Positions 32,492 to 39,918 of a stretch of DNA of 48,229 nucleotides are shown here, piece after piece. The DNA is taken from contig NZ_QEAS01000020.1 of assembly GCF_003130405.1 (NCBI RefSeq), forward strand, positions 59,027 to 107,255, given 5' to 3'. The notes beneath the pieces were generated by a model, which had not been told where the DNA came from, made no database searches, and saw only the letters and a program-made list of their open reading frames with translations. Origin of the DNA: Pararcticibacter amylolyticus. Lineage in GTDB: Bacteria; Bacteroidota; Bacteroidia; Sphingobacteriales; Sphingobacteriaceae. The position numbers and the translations under genes were made by a program. How positions within the stretch are numbered: position 1 is the first letter of the stretch; each line of letters begins with the position of its first letter.

Positions 32492-33569
32492 GACTGTTGA
32501 TTTTTTGATATAATTCGTTTAAACTGGTTAAGTAATTTTTAAGGTCGTATCGTGATACGATAGTATTACGCGCGTTCTTGCTTAATTCTGTAAGTCTTTC
32601 TCTGTAAGTTAAAGCTTTAATCAGGTTGGCTTTTAATCCTTCTGCATTGCCTTTAGTGCTTATGTAACCATTATGATTATTAGAGATTACTGTTGATATA
32701 GAAGCATCGTCGGATACAATTGGTACACAGCCGTAGCTCATGCTTTCGAGCATAGCTATAGGTAAGCCTTCACCAAAACGGGAGGGGAGGAGAAAAACAT
32801 GAGCATTTCTTAAAACTTCTTCCTTGTAATTGCCTCTTACTACCCCATGATAACTATAGTTAAGTCCATTTATTGAAGATAATTTGCTGAGAAGTTCTTC
32901 CTTGTCAGGGCCAGTACCATAGATATGCAGGCTGAATTGAGAGAAGAATGAAGCCAACTCTTTCAAACATTCACATATCAGAAAGATACCCTTGGCTTCA
33001 ACTATTCTTCCCATAAAGAAAAATGTGAGTTTTCCGGAGAAATCCTTGTCACTTCTATAATTATTGCTTTTTACCGCATTTGGTAAAACCGAGCAGTCAA
33101 GAATATAGGACCGGGCTATGGCTGTTCTCTCTGTTTCACTTAATACTACTGTTGTATCTGCATTTTTAAGCATGGTTTTTATCAGAAAGAAGAATATAGA
33201 GCGGCTGGGTGGCGGCTTCATAAGAAAACGTCCGCCATGAAGGTGAAGCAGTATTTTTTTCCTTAATATGAATTTCCCGGTAATTAGAAGTGGAAAATCT
33301 CTTATCAAAGACAATGGAGTTAAATCTGTATTCAGATGAATTAGTGTGATGTTGTTTTTTAATGTAAACAGAAGAAAGCCAGGAATAATCAATAATTGGT
33401 TAAATAACCATTTAAGTCCTTTGCCTTCTGAATCTTTTTTTCCCAGCCGAAAATGAAAATACGAGTGTTGTTCTGAGTTGTTGTTAATAATTGTTTTAGC
33501 AAGGCTTGAAATTCCACTGATATTAATGTTCTCATCAAGAGATGGAGCTGTTATTAAGATGTTCGCCAT
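32439..33569 (-). CDS. Glycosyltransferase family 4 protein
   Basis: This 376-residue GT-B enzyme has LIHLNTDLTPLSLIRD in the N-terminal domain and, in the donor domain, LTFFFMGRIVEAKGIFLICE, LHIYGTGPDKEELLSKL, HVFLLPSRFGEGLPIAMLES (EX7E) and GCVPIVSDDASISTVI. It is the second gene of the locus, 29 nt after the OPX lipoprotein gene, and its last 53 nt overlap the GT26 gene in another frame. The donor sugar is not predictable. Confidence 0.9.
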   Translation of the reverse strand: MANILITAPSLDENINISGISSLAKTIINNNSEQHSYFHFRLGKKDSEGKGLKWLFNQLLIIPGFLLFTLKNNITLIHLNTDLTPLSLIRDFPLLITGKFILRKKILLHLHGGRFLMKPPPSRSIFFFLIKTMLKNADTTVVLSETERTAIARSYILDCSVLPNAVKSNNYRSDKDFSGKLTFFFMGRIVEAKGIFLICECLKELASFFSQFSLHIYGTGPDKEELLSKLSSINGLNYSYHGVVRGNYKEEVLRNAHVFLLPSRFGEGLPIAMLESMSYGCVPIVSDDASISTVISNNHNGYISTKGNAEGLKANLIKALTYRERLTELSKNARNTIVSRYDLKNYLTSLNELYQKINSHESDKLFRHRAEPHHIQ

Positions 33570-33598
33570 GGTTTACTCTCCTGGATTGAGCCTCTTTG

Positions 33599-34369
33599 TT
33601 ATTTTAAAGCAGTAACCATCACAGCGAGAAAAGATAGTGCAGAAATGATAAGAGAGGTAGTTCTATAGCCGCGTTCTACCGTGGCATATTTTGTTTTATC
33701 TGGCTGTACATATATTTCATCGTTGTTTTTCAAATAGAAATAGGGCGAATTAAATAGTTCTTTTGATGTTAAGTCTATTCGAATAAATTTTCTTTTGCCG
33801 TCTTCATTCCTAATAAGGAGAACGTTTTTTCTTTTTGCCGTAATGTTTAAATCTCCGGCGAGGCTTAATGCCTGAGTTATGGACGTATGCTCGTTTTGTA
33901 ATGAATATATATCAGGACGAAGAACGTCTCCATAAATAGCGACTTTGAAGTTTATTACACGTAAATTTACAACCGGATCTTTGTAAATTGCTTCCAGTTT
34001 GTCGTTAAGTTGCTGTCTGGCCTGAGCTGTTGTTAACCCAGCGACCTTCAGTGCACCTATATAGGGCAGATGAATATTGCCATTCTCGTCAACCAGATAA
34101 CCTATAACAGGATTGTCGGGCGAGGCTTGAGAAGTCCCTTTGATATTTCCTAAGTTATAATTGAATATTACCGACGACTCAGGGTTTCGGCTTGTAACAC
34201 TTATTGCCAGTATATCTGCCTCTTTTATAATTAGAGGCGAATAGTTGGTCATAGCTTCGTTTGTGCTGTTCTGACTAAGGTCCTGAAAGTATTGGACGTG
34301 TTTATAAGAGCTACATGAGCTTATAATGCCTGCAAGAAGCAAAAGTGAAATACCAATGATATTACGCAT
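33599..34369 (-). CDS. OPX polysaccharide export lipoprotein (Wza-like)
   Basis: This 256-residue outer-membrane lipoprotein has the type II signal MRNIIGISLLLLAGIISS followed by the lipobox Cys (C19). The polysaccharide export domain starts near IIKEADILAISVTSRNPES, VDENGNIHLPYIGALKVAGL leads into the SLBB-type region with KVAIYGDVLRPDIYSL, and the C-terminal hydrophobic helix is SLIISALSFLAVMVTA. It is expected to form the export channel with the Wzc-like kinase. It is the promoter-proximal gene of the minus-strand locus. Its upstream region (34370-34993) is long, AT-rich and carries repeats. Confidence 0.92.
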   Translation of the reverse strand: MRNIIGISLLLLAGIISSCSSYKHVQYFQDLSQNSTNEAMTNYSPLIIKEADILAISVTSRNPESSVIFNYNLGNIKGTSQASPDNPVIGYLVDENGNIHLPYIGALKVAGLTTAQARQQLNDKLEAIYKDPVVNLRVINFKVAIYGDVLRPDIYSLQNEHTSITQALSLAGDLNITAKRKNVLLIRNEDGKRKFIRIDLTSKELFNSPYFYLKNNDEIYVQPDKTKYATVERGYRTTSLIISALSFLAVMVTALK

Positions 34370-34506
34370 AGATTAATAGAATATGATGGAATAATGAATA
34401 ATTGAGCGAGAGAAGTATTCCTCCGTAATTCTTTTGTTTAGGCTGCTGAGTTTTTAGTTGTGCAATTAAATTTTCTAAATCAAAACGTTAGTTGAAGATT
34501 AACAAT

Positions 34507-34615
34507 AGCTTCGCCATTCCGCTTACACAGATATTTTATTTAAAAAATAGTTAAATGTTTCTTTAGCCCGATCTTAGCTGTGTTTTCAAAGCTTCGCCAT
34601 TCCACTTACGCGGAT
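34507..34615. repeat. Direct repeats upstream of the polysaccharide locus
   Basis: AGCTTCGCCATTCCGCTTAC (34507-34526, plus 6 more bases to 34532) recurs at 34590-34615 with three substitutions over 26 nt. The copies are 83 nt apart, and each is followed by an AT-rich tract containing TTTAAAAA. A third sequence near 34672-34700 shares only the later part (ATACAGAT then TTTTAAAAA). They may be regulator-binding sites or remnants of duplication. Confidence 0.6.
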
Positions 34616-34940
34616 GATCTAGTTTAAAAATTTTTATTTTGCTATCTGTTTATTTCGCTTATTAAGCTTTTTATACAGATGTTTTTTTAAAAATTTTTAA
34701 GTGTCAATTTTCATTGAAGAAAACCAAGCTTTAAAATTTAAATTATACCCCACAGGAACTGTTAATCATAGACAATTCGAAGGTAAAAGTTTTATTTTAA
34801 CTTGGATTTGATTTTTGTACGATGTGTATTAGAATGTGGTAAGTTGTGAAAGTATATGTGAATTTTAACCACAATGTATCACTGTCTGAATTGGATAACT
34901 TTCTATTGTCTATATTATTCATTGTAAGGTTAGGTAAACT

Positions 34941-34970
34941 AAAGCCGGCTTGTTTAGGAGCCGGCTTTTT
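34941..34970. terminator. Hairpin after the M13 peptidase gene
   Basis: AAAGCCGGCT (34941-34950) and AGCCGGCTTT (34959-34968) form a perfect 10-bp stem with an 8-nt loop. In the minus direction it follows the peptidase stop codon by 23 nt, with a TTTAGTTT tail; in the plus direction the tail is T5. Confidence 0.75.
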
Positions 34971-34993
34971 AATGCAAAACAATAAATAGTTTA

Positions 34994-37045
34994 TTACCAG
35001 ATCTTTACTCTTTTTTGAGGCGGCAGCCACATAGGATCACCTTCTTTTACATTAAAGGCTTTGTAGAATTCGGGAATATCGGAGAATGGACCATTCACCC
35101 TTAAAAAGGCGGGAGAGTGGACATCTGTCATAATCTGATTGGCGAGATTTTCATCTCGGGTGTGGTAAAGCCATCCCAATGCATACCCAAGAAAGAATCG
35201 CTGAAGAGGGGTAAATCCATTGATCTTTTCGTTCTTTTTATACTGCTCAGTCTTCTTAAATGCATCGAGTCCGAGTGCAATGCCTCCCAGGTCGGCTATG
35301 TTCTCGCCGAGCGTAGCGTTGCCGTTAACGTGCAGACTGTCGAGCACTAGGTAGCTGTTGAATTGATTCGCCAGCATGTTCGCCTTGAAGGTGAATTTTA
35401 CAGAATCTTCTTTCGTCCACCAGGATCTCAGGTTCCCTTTTTCATCGTATTGCCTTCCCTGGTCATCGAAACCATGAGTTATTTCATGCCCTATGGTAGA
35501 AGCTGCTGCATAGCCATATACCACAGCGTCGTCTACGTTCTCGTCTTTTACATCGGGAATCAGAAAAATGGCAGCGGGCAGAGTGATTTCGTTGTTTGAA
35601 GGACTGTAGTTAGCGTTATATGTTTGAGGGGACATATTCCACTCAGAATGATCGACAGGTTTTCCGATCTTATGAATACTGTGCCTGTATTGCCATTGAT
35701 TAGCTTTCATGACATTACCGGCATAACTTTTCCGGTCAATGGCGAGTTGGCTGTAGTCTTTCCACTTATCGGGGTAGCCCACGCGGGCTTTCATTTTATC
35801 AAGTTTCAACAGGGCCTTTTTCTTTGTTTCCTGCCCCATCCAGTCGAGCTTATTGATATGCTCCTTATAGGAATCACGTACTGCTTCTACGAGTTGTTGA
35901 TATCGTTCTTTGGCTTTTTCGGGGAAATAATCCTTCACGAAAATCTGACCCAGAAGTTCGTCAAGCAGATCGTTTTCTGTTGTGAGAACTCTTTTCCAAC
36001 GAGGAAGTTGCTGGGGAACACCCCTGAGCGTTGTTTGATAAAAGCGGAAATCTTCTTTTTCTACTTCCTTGTTAAGAAAAGCGGCAAATGAAGAAATGAG
36101 ATGCCAGCGTAAATAAGCCTTCCACTGGGCGACCGGAAATTTCTTTAACGCAGTACCTACGGCTTTGTAATATTCGGGTTGACCGATAATAACCGAATCC
36201 GCGTTTTGAACTTCCAGGCTCTTAAGTATTGCAGTCCAGTTTAAACCGGGAATGGCGTTGTCAAGGTCTTTAACAGCATATTTGTTGTAGTTTTTATATG
36301 GGTCGCGGAGGTCTTCCAGTCTTCTGGAATTTGAAGCAAGGAAAAGCTCTATCGCATATACTTTTTCAGCGAGCTGACCGGCATCAGATGCCTTAATGCC
36401 CGAAAGTGTCAGCATGTATGGTAAATGTTTTTCTTTATAGTCTTTGCGAACGGCAGTTGTCCGTTTATCTGTGTTGAAATAATAGTCGCGGTCAGGCAGC
36501 CCCAGTCCTCCCTGATAGAACTGCAACAGCATTTTTTCACTGTTCTTATCATCCTGGCTTACATAGGGGCTGAAGAGACTGCCGGCTCCCAGGGTATTCA
36601 ACCAGGCTGCGGTCTGTATGATGTCCTGAGGTGTCCCTGCCTGGTCGATTTTCCTGAGCTGTTCCTGAATAGGGCTTAGTTTCTGACGTTCTATATTTAG
36701 GGAATCCATACCTGAAAAATAGAAGTCGCCAATTTTTTGTTGGTCGGTTCCGCTGGCAGCCCCGGCATTCATGGCTTCAGTGCAGATTTTCAAGAGCCTA
36801 TCCCGAATTTCTTCAACAATGAGGTTTCCAATTCCCCATGAAGAGTATGCCGGTGGAATTGGGTTTTTCTTTATCCATGTTCCGTTGGCATATTTGAAGA
36901 AATCGCGGCCCGGACTCACAGTGGAGTCTATATTCTTTGCGACGGGATCATGCTGAGCATAGTTCTTCGTCTCATTCCGGCATGAAGACAGTCCCAGGTA
37001 AAACAATACAAAGCAACCAATAATAAAGTGGGATCGATTGAACAT
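34994..37045 (-). CDS. M13-family metallopeptidase (neprilysin/PepO-like), lipoprotein
   Basis: This zinc endopeptidase has about 683 residues from ATG 37045. The signal peptide MFNRSHFIIGCFVLFYLGLS precedes the lipobox SC, so it is lipid-anchored. The N-terminal Peptidase_M13_N part includes DFFKYANGTWIKKNPIPPAY; the catalytic domain has STIGHEITHGFDDQGRQYD with HExxH at about residue 520, and GENIADLGG with the third zinc ligand Glu. NANYSPSNNEITLPAAIF is also a family signature. The in-frame ATG at 37072 is rejected because a -7 promoter element overlaps it. It degrades peptides in the envelope. Confidence 0.94.
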   Translation of the reverse strand: MFNRSHFIIGCFVLFYLGLSSCRNETKNYAQHDPVAKNIDSTVSPGRDFFKYANGTWIKKNPIPPAYSSWGIGNLIVEEIRDRLLKICTEAMNAGAASGTDQQKIGDFYFSGMDSLNIERQKLSPIQEQLRKIDQAGTPQDIIQTAAWLNTLGAGSLFSPYVSQDDKNSEKMLLQFYQGGLGLPDRDYYFNTDKRTTAVRKDYKEKHLPYMLTLSGIKASDAGQLAEKVYAIELFLASNSRRLEDLRDPYKNYNKYAVKDLDNAIPGLNWTAILKSLEVQNADSVIIGQPEYYKAVGTALKKFPVAQWKAYLRWHLISSFAAFLNKEVEKEDFRFYQTTLRGVPQQLPRWKRVLTTENDLLDELLGQIFVKDYFPEKAKERYQQLVEAVRDSYKEHINKLDWMGQETKKKALLKLDKMKARVGYPDKWKDYSQLAIDRKSYAGNVMKANQWQYRHSIHKIGKPVDHSEWNMSPQTYNANYSPSNNEITLPAAIFLIPDVKDENVDDAVVYGYAAASTIGHEITHGFDDQGRQYDEKGNLRSWWTKEDSVKFTFKANMLANQFNSYLVLDSLHVNGNATLGENIADLGGIALGLDAFKKTEQYKKNEKINGFTPLQRFFLGYALGWLYHTRDENLANQIMTDVHSPAFLRVNGPFSDIPEFYKAFNVKEGDPMWLPPQKRVKIW

Positions 37046-37069
37046 ATATGTGAAGTTTAATAGCAGGGA

Positions 37070-37077
37070 CAAAAGTA
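37070..37077 (-). promoter_or_regulatory. Bacteroidota -7 element TACTTTTG for the M13 peptidase
   Basis: On the minus strand TACTTTTG fits TAnnTTTG and lies 24 nt before the ATG at 37045. This supports that start over the one at 37072. No clear -33 box is seen. Confidence 0.4.
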
Positions 37078-37273
37078 CCGTTTAACTTCTTGTTATTATA
37101 GCGGGCTGCTAAGATTTGGGAACCAGCACGCTGAAACATCGGAGAACCGATATAAGGGCATTCCGGTACTAACGGGAGCCTGATTTGGTTCCCGGGACAC
37201 TTAACTGGTTTGCCTCAGTTTTGATTCTGCTGCTTCGTGTTAAAGTTTAATGGATTAAAGCCTATAAAAATCG

Positions 37274-37281
37274 TAATTTTG
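37274..37281 (+). promoter_or_regulatory. Bacteroidota -7 element TAATTTTG for the deoxyhypusine synthase-like gene
   Basis: TAATTTTG fits TAnnTTTG and lies 19 nt before the ATG at 37301. The upstream -33 candidate is poor (TTTA at 37246-37249). Confidence 0.45.
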
Positions 37282-37300
37282 CAGCCTCAAATCAGGAATT

Positions 37301-38275
37301 ATGGAAAGAGGACCTATTTCTCAGTTTATAGAAAAACATTATCGTCACTTCAATGCTGCGGCTTTGATAGACGCTGCGAAAGGATATGAAACGCATCTTG
37401 AAGAAGGCGGAAAGATGATGATCACCCTTGCGGGGGCAATGAGTACAGCAGAGCTTGGTATTTCACTGGCTGAAATGATCAGACAGGATAAGGTAGCCAT
37501 TATTTCGTGTACAGGAGCGAACCTGGAAGAGGATGTTATGAACCTGGTGGCCCATTCGCATTATAAAAGAGTTCCGAATTACCGGGATTTGAGTCCGCAG
37601 GAAGAATGGGATTTGCTTGAGAATGGATTTAACCGGGTTACAGACACCTGTATTCCTGAGGAAGAGGCTTTCAGAAGAATTCAAAAACATATCTTTAAGA
37701 TCTGGAAAGATGCTGAGGACGCCGGTGAGCGTTATTTTCCTCACGAATTCATGTATAAGCTTCTTTTGAGCGGCGTGATGCAGGAGCACTATGAAATTCC
37801 AGTTGAGCATAGCTGGATGATTGCTGCTGCTGAGAAGAACCTGCCAATCATTGTGCCGGGATGGGAAGACAGTACGATGGGGAATATTTTTGCTTCATAT
37901 GTAATTAAGGGTGAACTGAAGGCCTCTACTATGAAAAGTGGTATAGAGTATATGGCCTGGCTTGCAGACTGGTACCGTGCAAACAGCAGCGGAAAGGGAA
38001 TCGGTTTCTTCCAGATCGGCGGGGGAATTGCTGGTGATTTCCCTATATGTGTTGTGCCTATGCTTTACCAGGACCTGGAAATGCATGATGTGCCTTTCTG
38101 GAGTTATTTCTGCCAGATATCAGATTCGACTACTTCCTACGGTTCTTATTCCGGGGCGGTTCCAAATGAAAAGATCACCTGGGGGAAACTGGATATTCAT
38201 ACGCCGAAATTTATTGTTGAGTCAGATGCAACCATTGTCGCTCCTCTTATTTTCGCATGGGTGTTAAAGCAGTAA
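37301..38275 (+). CDS. Deoxyhypusine synthase-like protein
   Basis: This 324-residue NAD-dependent protein of the deoxyhypusine synthase family has MMITLAGAMSTAELGISLAE and VAIISCTGANLEEDVMNLVA at the N-terminal NAD side, PIIVPGWEDSTMGNIFASYV in the middle, GIGFFQIGGGIAGDFPICV, and EKITWGKLDIHT, where K296 corresponds to the catalytic Lys of eukaryotic DHS (SWGK motif). Bacteria lack eIF5A, so the acceptor must differ; related bacterial enzymes have been linked to spermidine or homospermidine chemistry. Its own substrate cannot be decided here. It is monocistronic: promoter element upstream, perfect terminator downstream. Confidence 0.9.
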   Translation: MERGPISQFIEKHYRHFNAAALIDAAKGYETHLEEGGKMMITLAGAMSTAELGISLAEMIRQDKVAIISCTGANLEEDVMNLVAHSHYKRVPNYRDLSPQEEWDLLENGFNRVTDTCIPEEEAFRRIQKHIFKIWKDAEDAGERYFPHEFMYKLLLSGVMQEHYEIPVEHSWMIAAAEKNLPIIVPGWEDSTMGNIFASYVIKGELKASTMKSGIEYMAWLADWYRANSSGKGIGFFQIGGGIAGDFPICVVPMLYQDLEMHDVPFWSYFCQISDSTTSYGSYSGAVPNEKITWGKLDIHTPKFIVESDATIVAPLIFAWVLKQ

Positions 38276-38328
38276 TAAAAATCGTATTATCTCCAAACGA
38301 CGAACTAATCGAAATGGTTTAAATAGAC

Positions 38329-38370
38329 CTCAAAAAGGCGCTTCATTATATGGTGAAGCGCCTTTTTGAG
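38329..38370. terminator. Perfect 17-bp terminator after the deoxyhypusine synthase-like gene
   Basis: CTCAAAAAGGCGCTTCA (38329-38345) and TGAAGCGCCTTTTTGAG (38354-38370) pair perfectly around an 8-nt loop. The T5 lies inside the second arm and the A5 in the first, so it can work in both directions. It separates this gene from the act operon. Confidence 0.9.
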
Positions 38371-38438
38371 TATAATTTAGAATGAATATAAATTATTTTT
38401 ACCCGTCATTATAATGTCACAGATCATTTAATTAATTA

Positions 38439-38446
38439 TACTTTTG
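38439..38446 (+). promoter_or_regulatory. Bacteroidota -7 element TACTTTTG for the act operon
   Basis: TACTTTTG fits TAnnTTTG and lies 67 nt before the actA ATG. The -33 region is AT-rich without a clear TTTG at 19 nt. Confidence 0.45.
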
Positions 38447-38453
38447 TCATCCG

Positions 38454-38477
38454 AAATTGTGACTTCGAGCACAATTT
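38454..38477. promoter_or_regulatory. CRP/FNR-like palindrome in the act operon leader
   Basis: AAATTGTG (38454-38461) and CACAATTT (38470-38477) are perfect 8-bp inverted arms. The core TGTGA-N6-GCACA (38458-38473) differs by one base from the CRP consensus TGTGA-N6-TCACA. It starts 8 nt after the candidate -7 element, near the expected transcription start, and 37 nt before actA. Confidence 0.55.
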
Positions 38478-38513
38478 TGATTTGACATTCAAAAATTATC
38501 GTAAAATAGTAAT

Positions 38514-39881
38514 ATGAGTAGCATCTCATTGGTTTTTAGAAGAGTTGTAAAATCATTAATCTTAGTTTCCGTCCTAAGTATTGGTATTCATGTTAAAGCT
38601 CAAAATGCTCCTGACGCAAATGCGGCTGCCGAACAAAGTGCTGCCGGTGCAGCCACCGGAGCTTCCGCAGCTCAGGCTGTAAAGGGTGATGCCAATGCAG
38701 GAGGGGCTATTTTCAAACAGAAGTGTACAGCCTGTCATGCAATGGACAGAACCGTTGTTGGTCCTGCCTTAAAGGGTGTACACGAACGGCATGATGAAGC
38801 ATGGCTGATCAAATGGATCAAAAATTCCCAGGCACTTGTTGCTGCCGGAGATCCGGCAGCGGTTAAGGTATTCAATGAATACAACAAGACAGTTATGACT
38901 CCGTTCCCGGAATTGAGTGATGATGATGTCCGAAACATCCTTGCTTATATTCAGGTTGAAGGAGACAAGCCAGCTGCTCCTGCGGGCGGCGCTCAGGGAG
39001 CGGAGGGCAGTACAGGCGCTGGTCAGGGTTCCGGTGAAGTCAGTAACTTCATGCTGGGCGGTTTGATTGTGGTTGTCATCGTCGCATTGCTTGTCATTCT
39101 GGTTTTAAACCGGGTGATCAAGACTCTTGAAAGATTGCTTTTGCAGAAACAGGGTATAGTGATTGAAGAGGAAGCAGATGAAGAAGGAGAAAGTGCTGCT
39201 GCGAAAATAAGAAGGCTTTCAAAGAATAAGAAACTCGTATTTTTTATAACGATTCTTCTCATTATCTTCTTCGGTACATGGGGATGGATAGCCATGTGGA
39301 ACACTGGTGTTCACCAGGGATATCAGCCTACACAACCGATCAAGTATTCTCACCAGCTTCATGCGGGAACGTTGAAGATCGATTGTCAATACTGTCACTC
39401 TGGTGCGTACAAATCTAAAAATGCATCTATTCCATCTCTGAACGTTTGTATGAACTGTCACAACTATGTACAGGCAACAGAGAAATATAACGGGGAAATC
39501 TCACCGGAGATCATGAAGATCTATAAAGCTCTTGATTATGATCCGCAAACAAAGCAATACGGCTCTAATCCAAAGCCAATCCAGTGGGTAAGGATCCACA
39601 ATCTTCCTGATTTTGCTTACTTCAATCACTCTCAGCACGTATCGGTGGGTGGTCTGGCCTGTCAAAAGTGCCACGGACCAATTCAGACAATGTCGGAGGT
39701 TTATCAATACTCGCCTTTGACCATGAAATGGTGTATTAACTGCCACCGTGAGAACAATGTGAACTATAAGGGTAATGCTTATTACGATAAGGTTATTGCG
39801 GTTCACGATCAGCTAAAGAAAGGCGAAAAGGTAACTCCGGCAGTCTTAGGTGGTCTTGAGTGCGGAAAGTGTCATTATTAA
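38514..39881 (+). CDS. actA: Alternative complex III ActA, monohaem-pentahaem cytochrome c fusion
   Basis: This 455-residue membrane-bound cytochrome c belongs to alternative complex III, the quinol oxidising complex. A signal peptide (cut near residue 30, KAQ-N) is followed by a class I cytochrome domain with CTACH (C71-H75) and a likely axial Met (M129, in VMTPFPEL). Two hydrophobic segments follow, at about 178-199 and 241-260. The second part has five CxxCH motifs, at C291, C312, C383, C407 and C450, the usual ActA pentahaem set. Six haems are therefore predicted. It is the first gene of actABCDEF-cox. Confidence 0.93.
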   Translation: MSSISLVFRRVVKSLILVSVLSIGIHVKAQNAPDANAAAEQSAAGAATGASAAQAVKGDANAGGAIFKQKCTACHAMDRTVVGPALKGVHERHDEAWLIKWIKNSQALVAAGDPAAVKVFNEYNKTVMTPFPELSDDDVRNILAYIQVEGDKPAAPAGGAQGAEGSTGAGQGSGEVSNFMLGGLIVVVIVALLVILVLNRVIKTLERLLLQKQGIVIEEEADEEGESAAAKIRRLSKNKKLVFFITILLIIFFGTWGWIAMWNTGVHQGYQPTQPIKYSHQLHAGTLKIDCQYCHSGAYKSKNASIPSLNVCMNCHNYVQATEKYNGEISPEIMKIYKALDYDPQTKQYGSNPKPIQWVRIHNLPDFAYFNHSQHVSVGGLACQKCHGPIQTMSEVYQYSPLTMKWCINCHRENNVNYKGNAYYDKVIAVHDQLKKGEKVTPAVLGGLECGKCHY

Positions 39882-39918
39882 TCATTTGTAAGAATACGAT
39901 ACAGTTTATATAGCTTAA

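Larger units (their letters stand above)
34370..34993. other. AT-rich leader region of the polysaccharide locus
   Basis: No protein gene is supported in these 624 bases. A 77-codon minus-strand frame (34797-35030) has no recognisable features, runs through the hairpin at 34941-34970 and overlaps the 3' end of the peptidase gene. The stretch holds a 26-nt direct repeat (34507-34532 and 34590-34615, 23 of 26 identical), a weaker third partial copy near 34672-34700, and a terminator hairpin. I found no TAnnTTTG element on the minus strand, so the promoter of the locus is not located. Confidence 0.55.

Noticed and set aside
34370-34993. An ops/JUMPstart or UpxY-type antitermination element for the EPS locus
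   Set aside because: No ops-like GGCGGTAG motif and no NusG-like gene is visible at the head of the locus.
34797-35030. Minus-strand 77-codon frame
   Set aside because: It overlaps the end of the M13 peptidase gene and its terminator hairpin, and has no domain, signal or compositional support.
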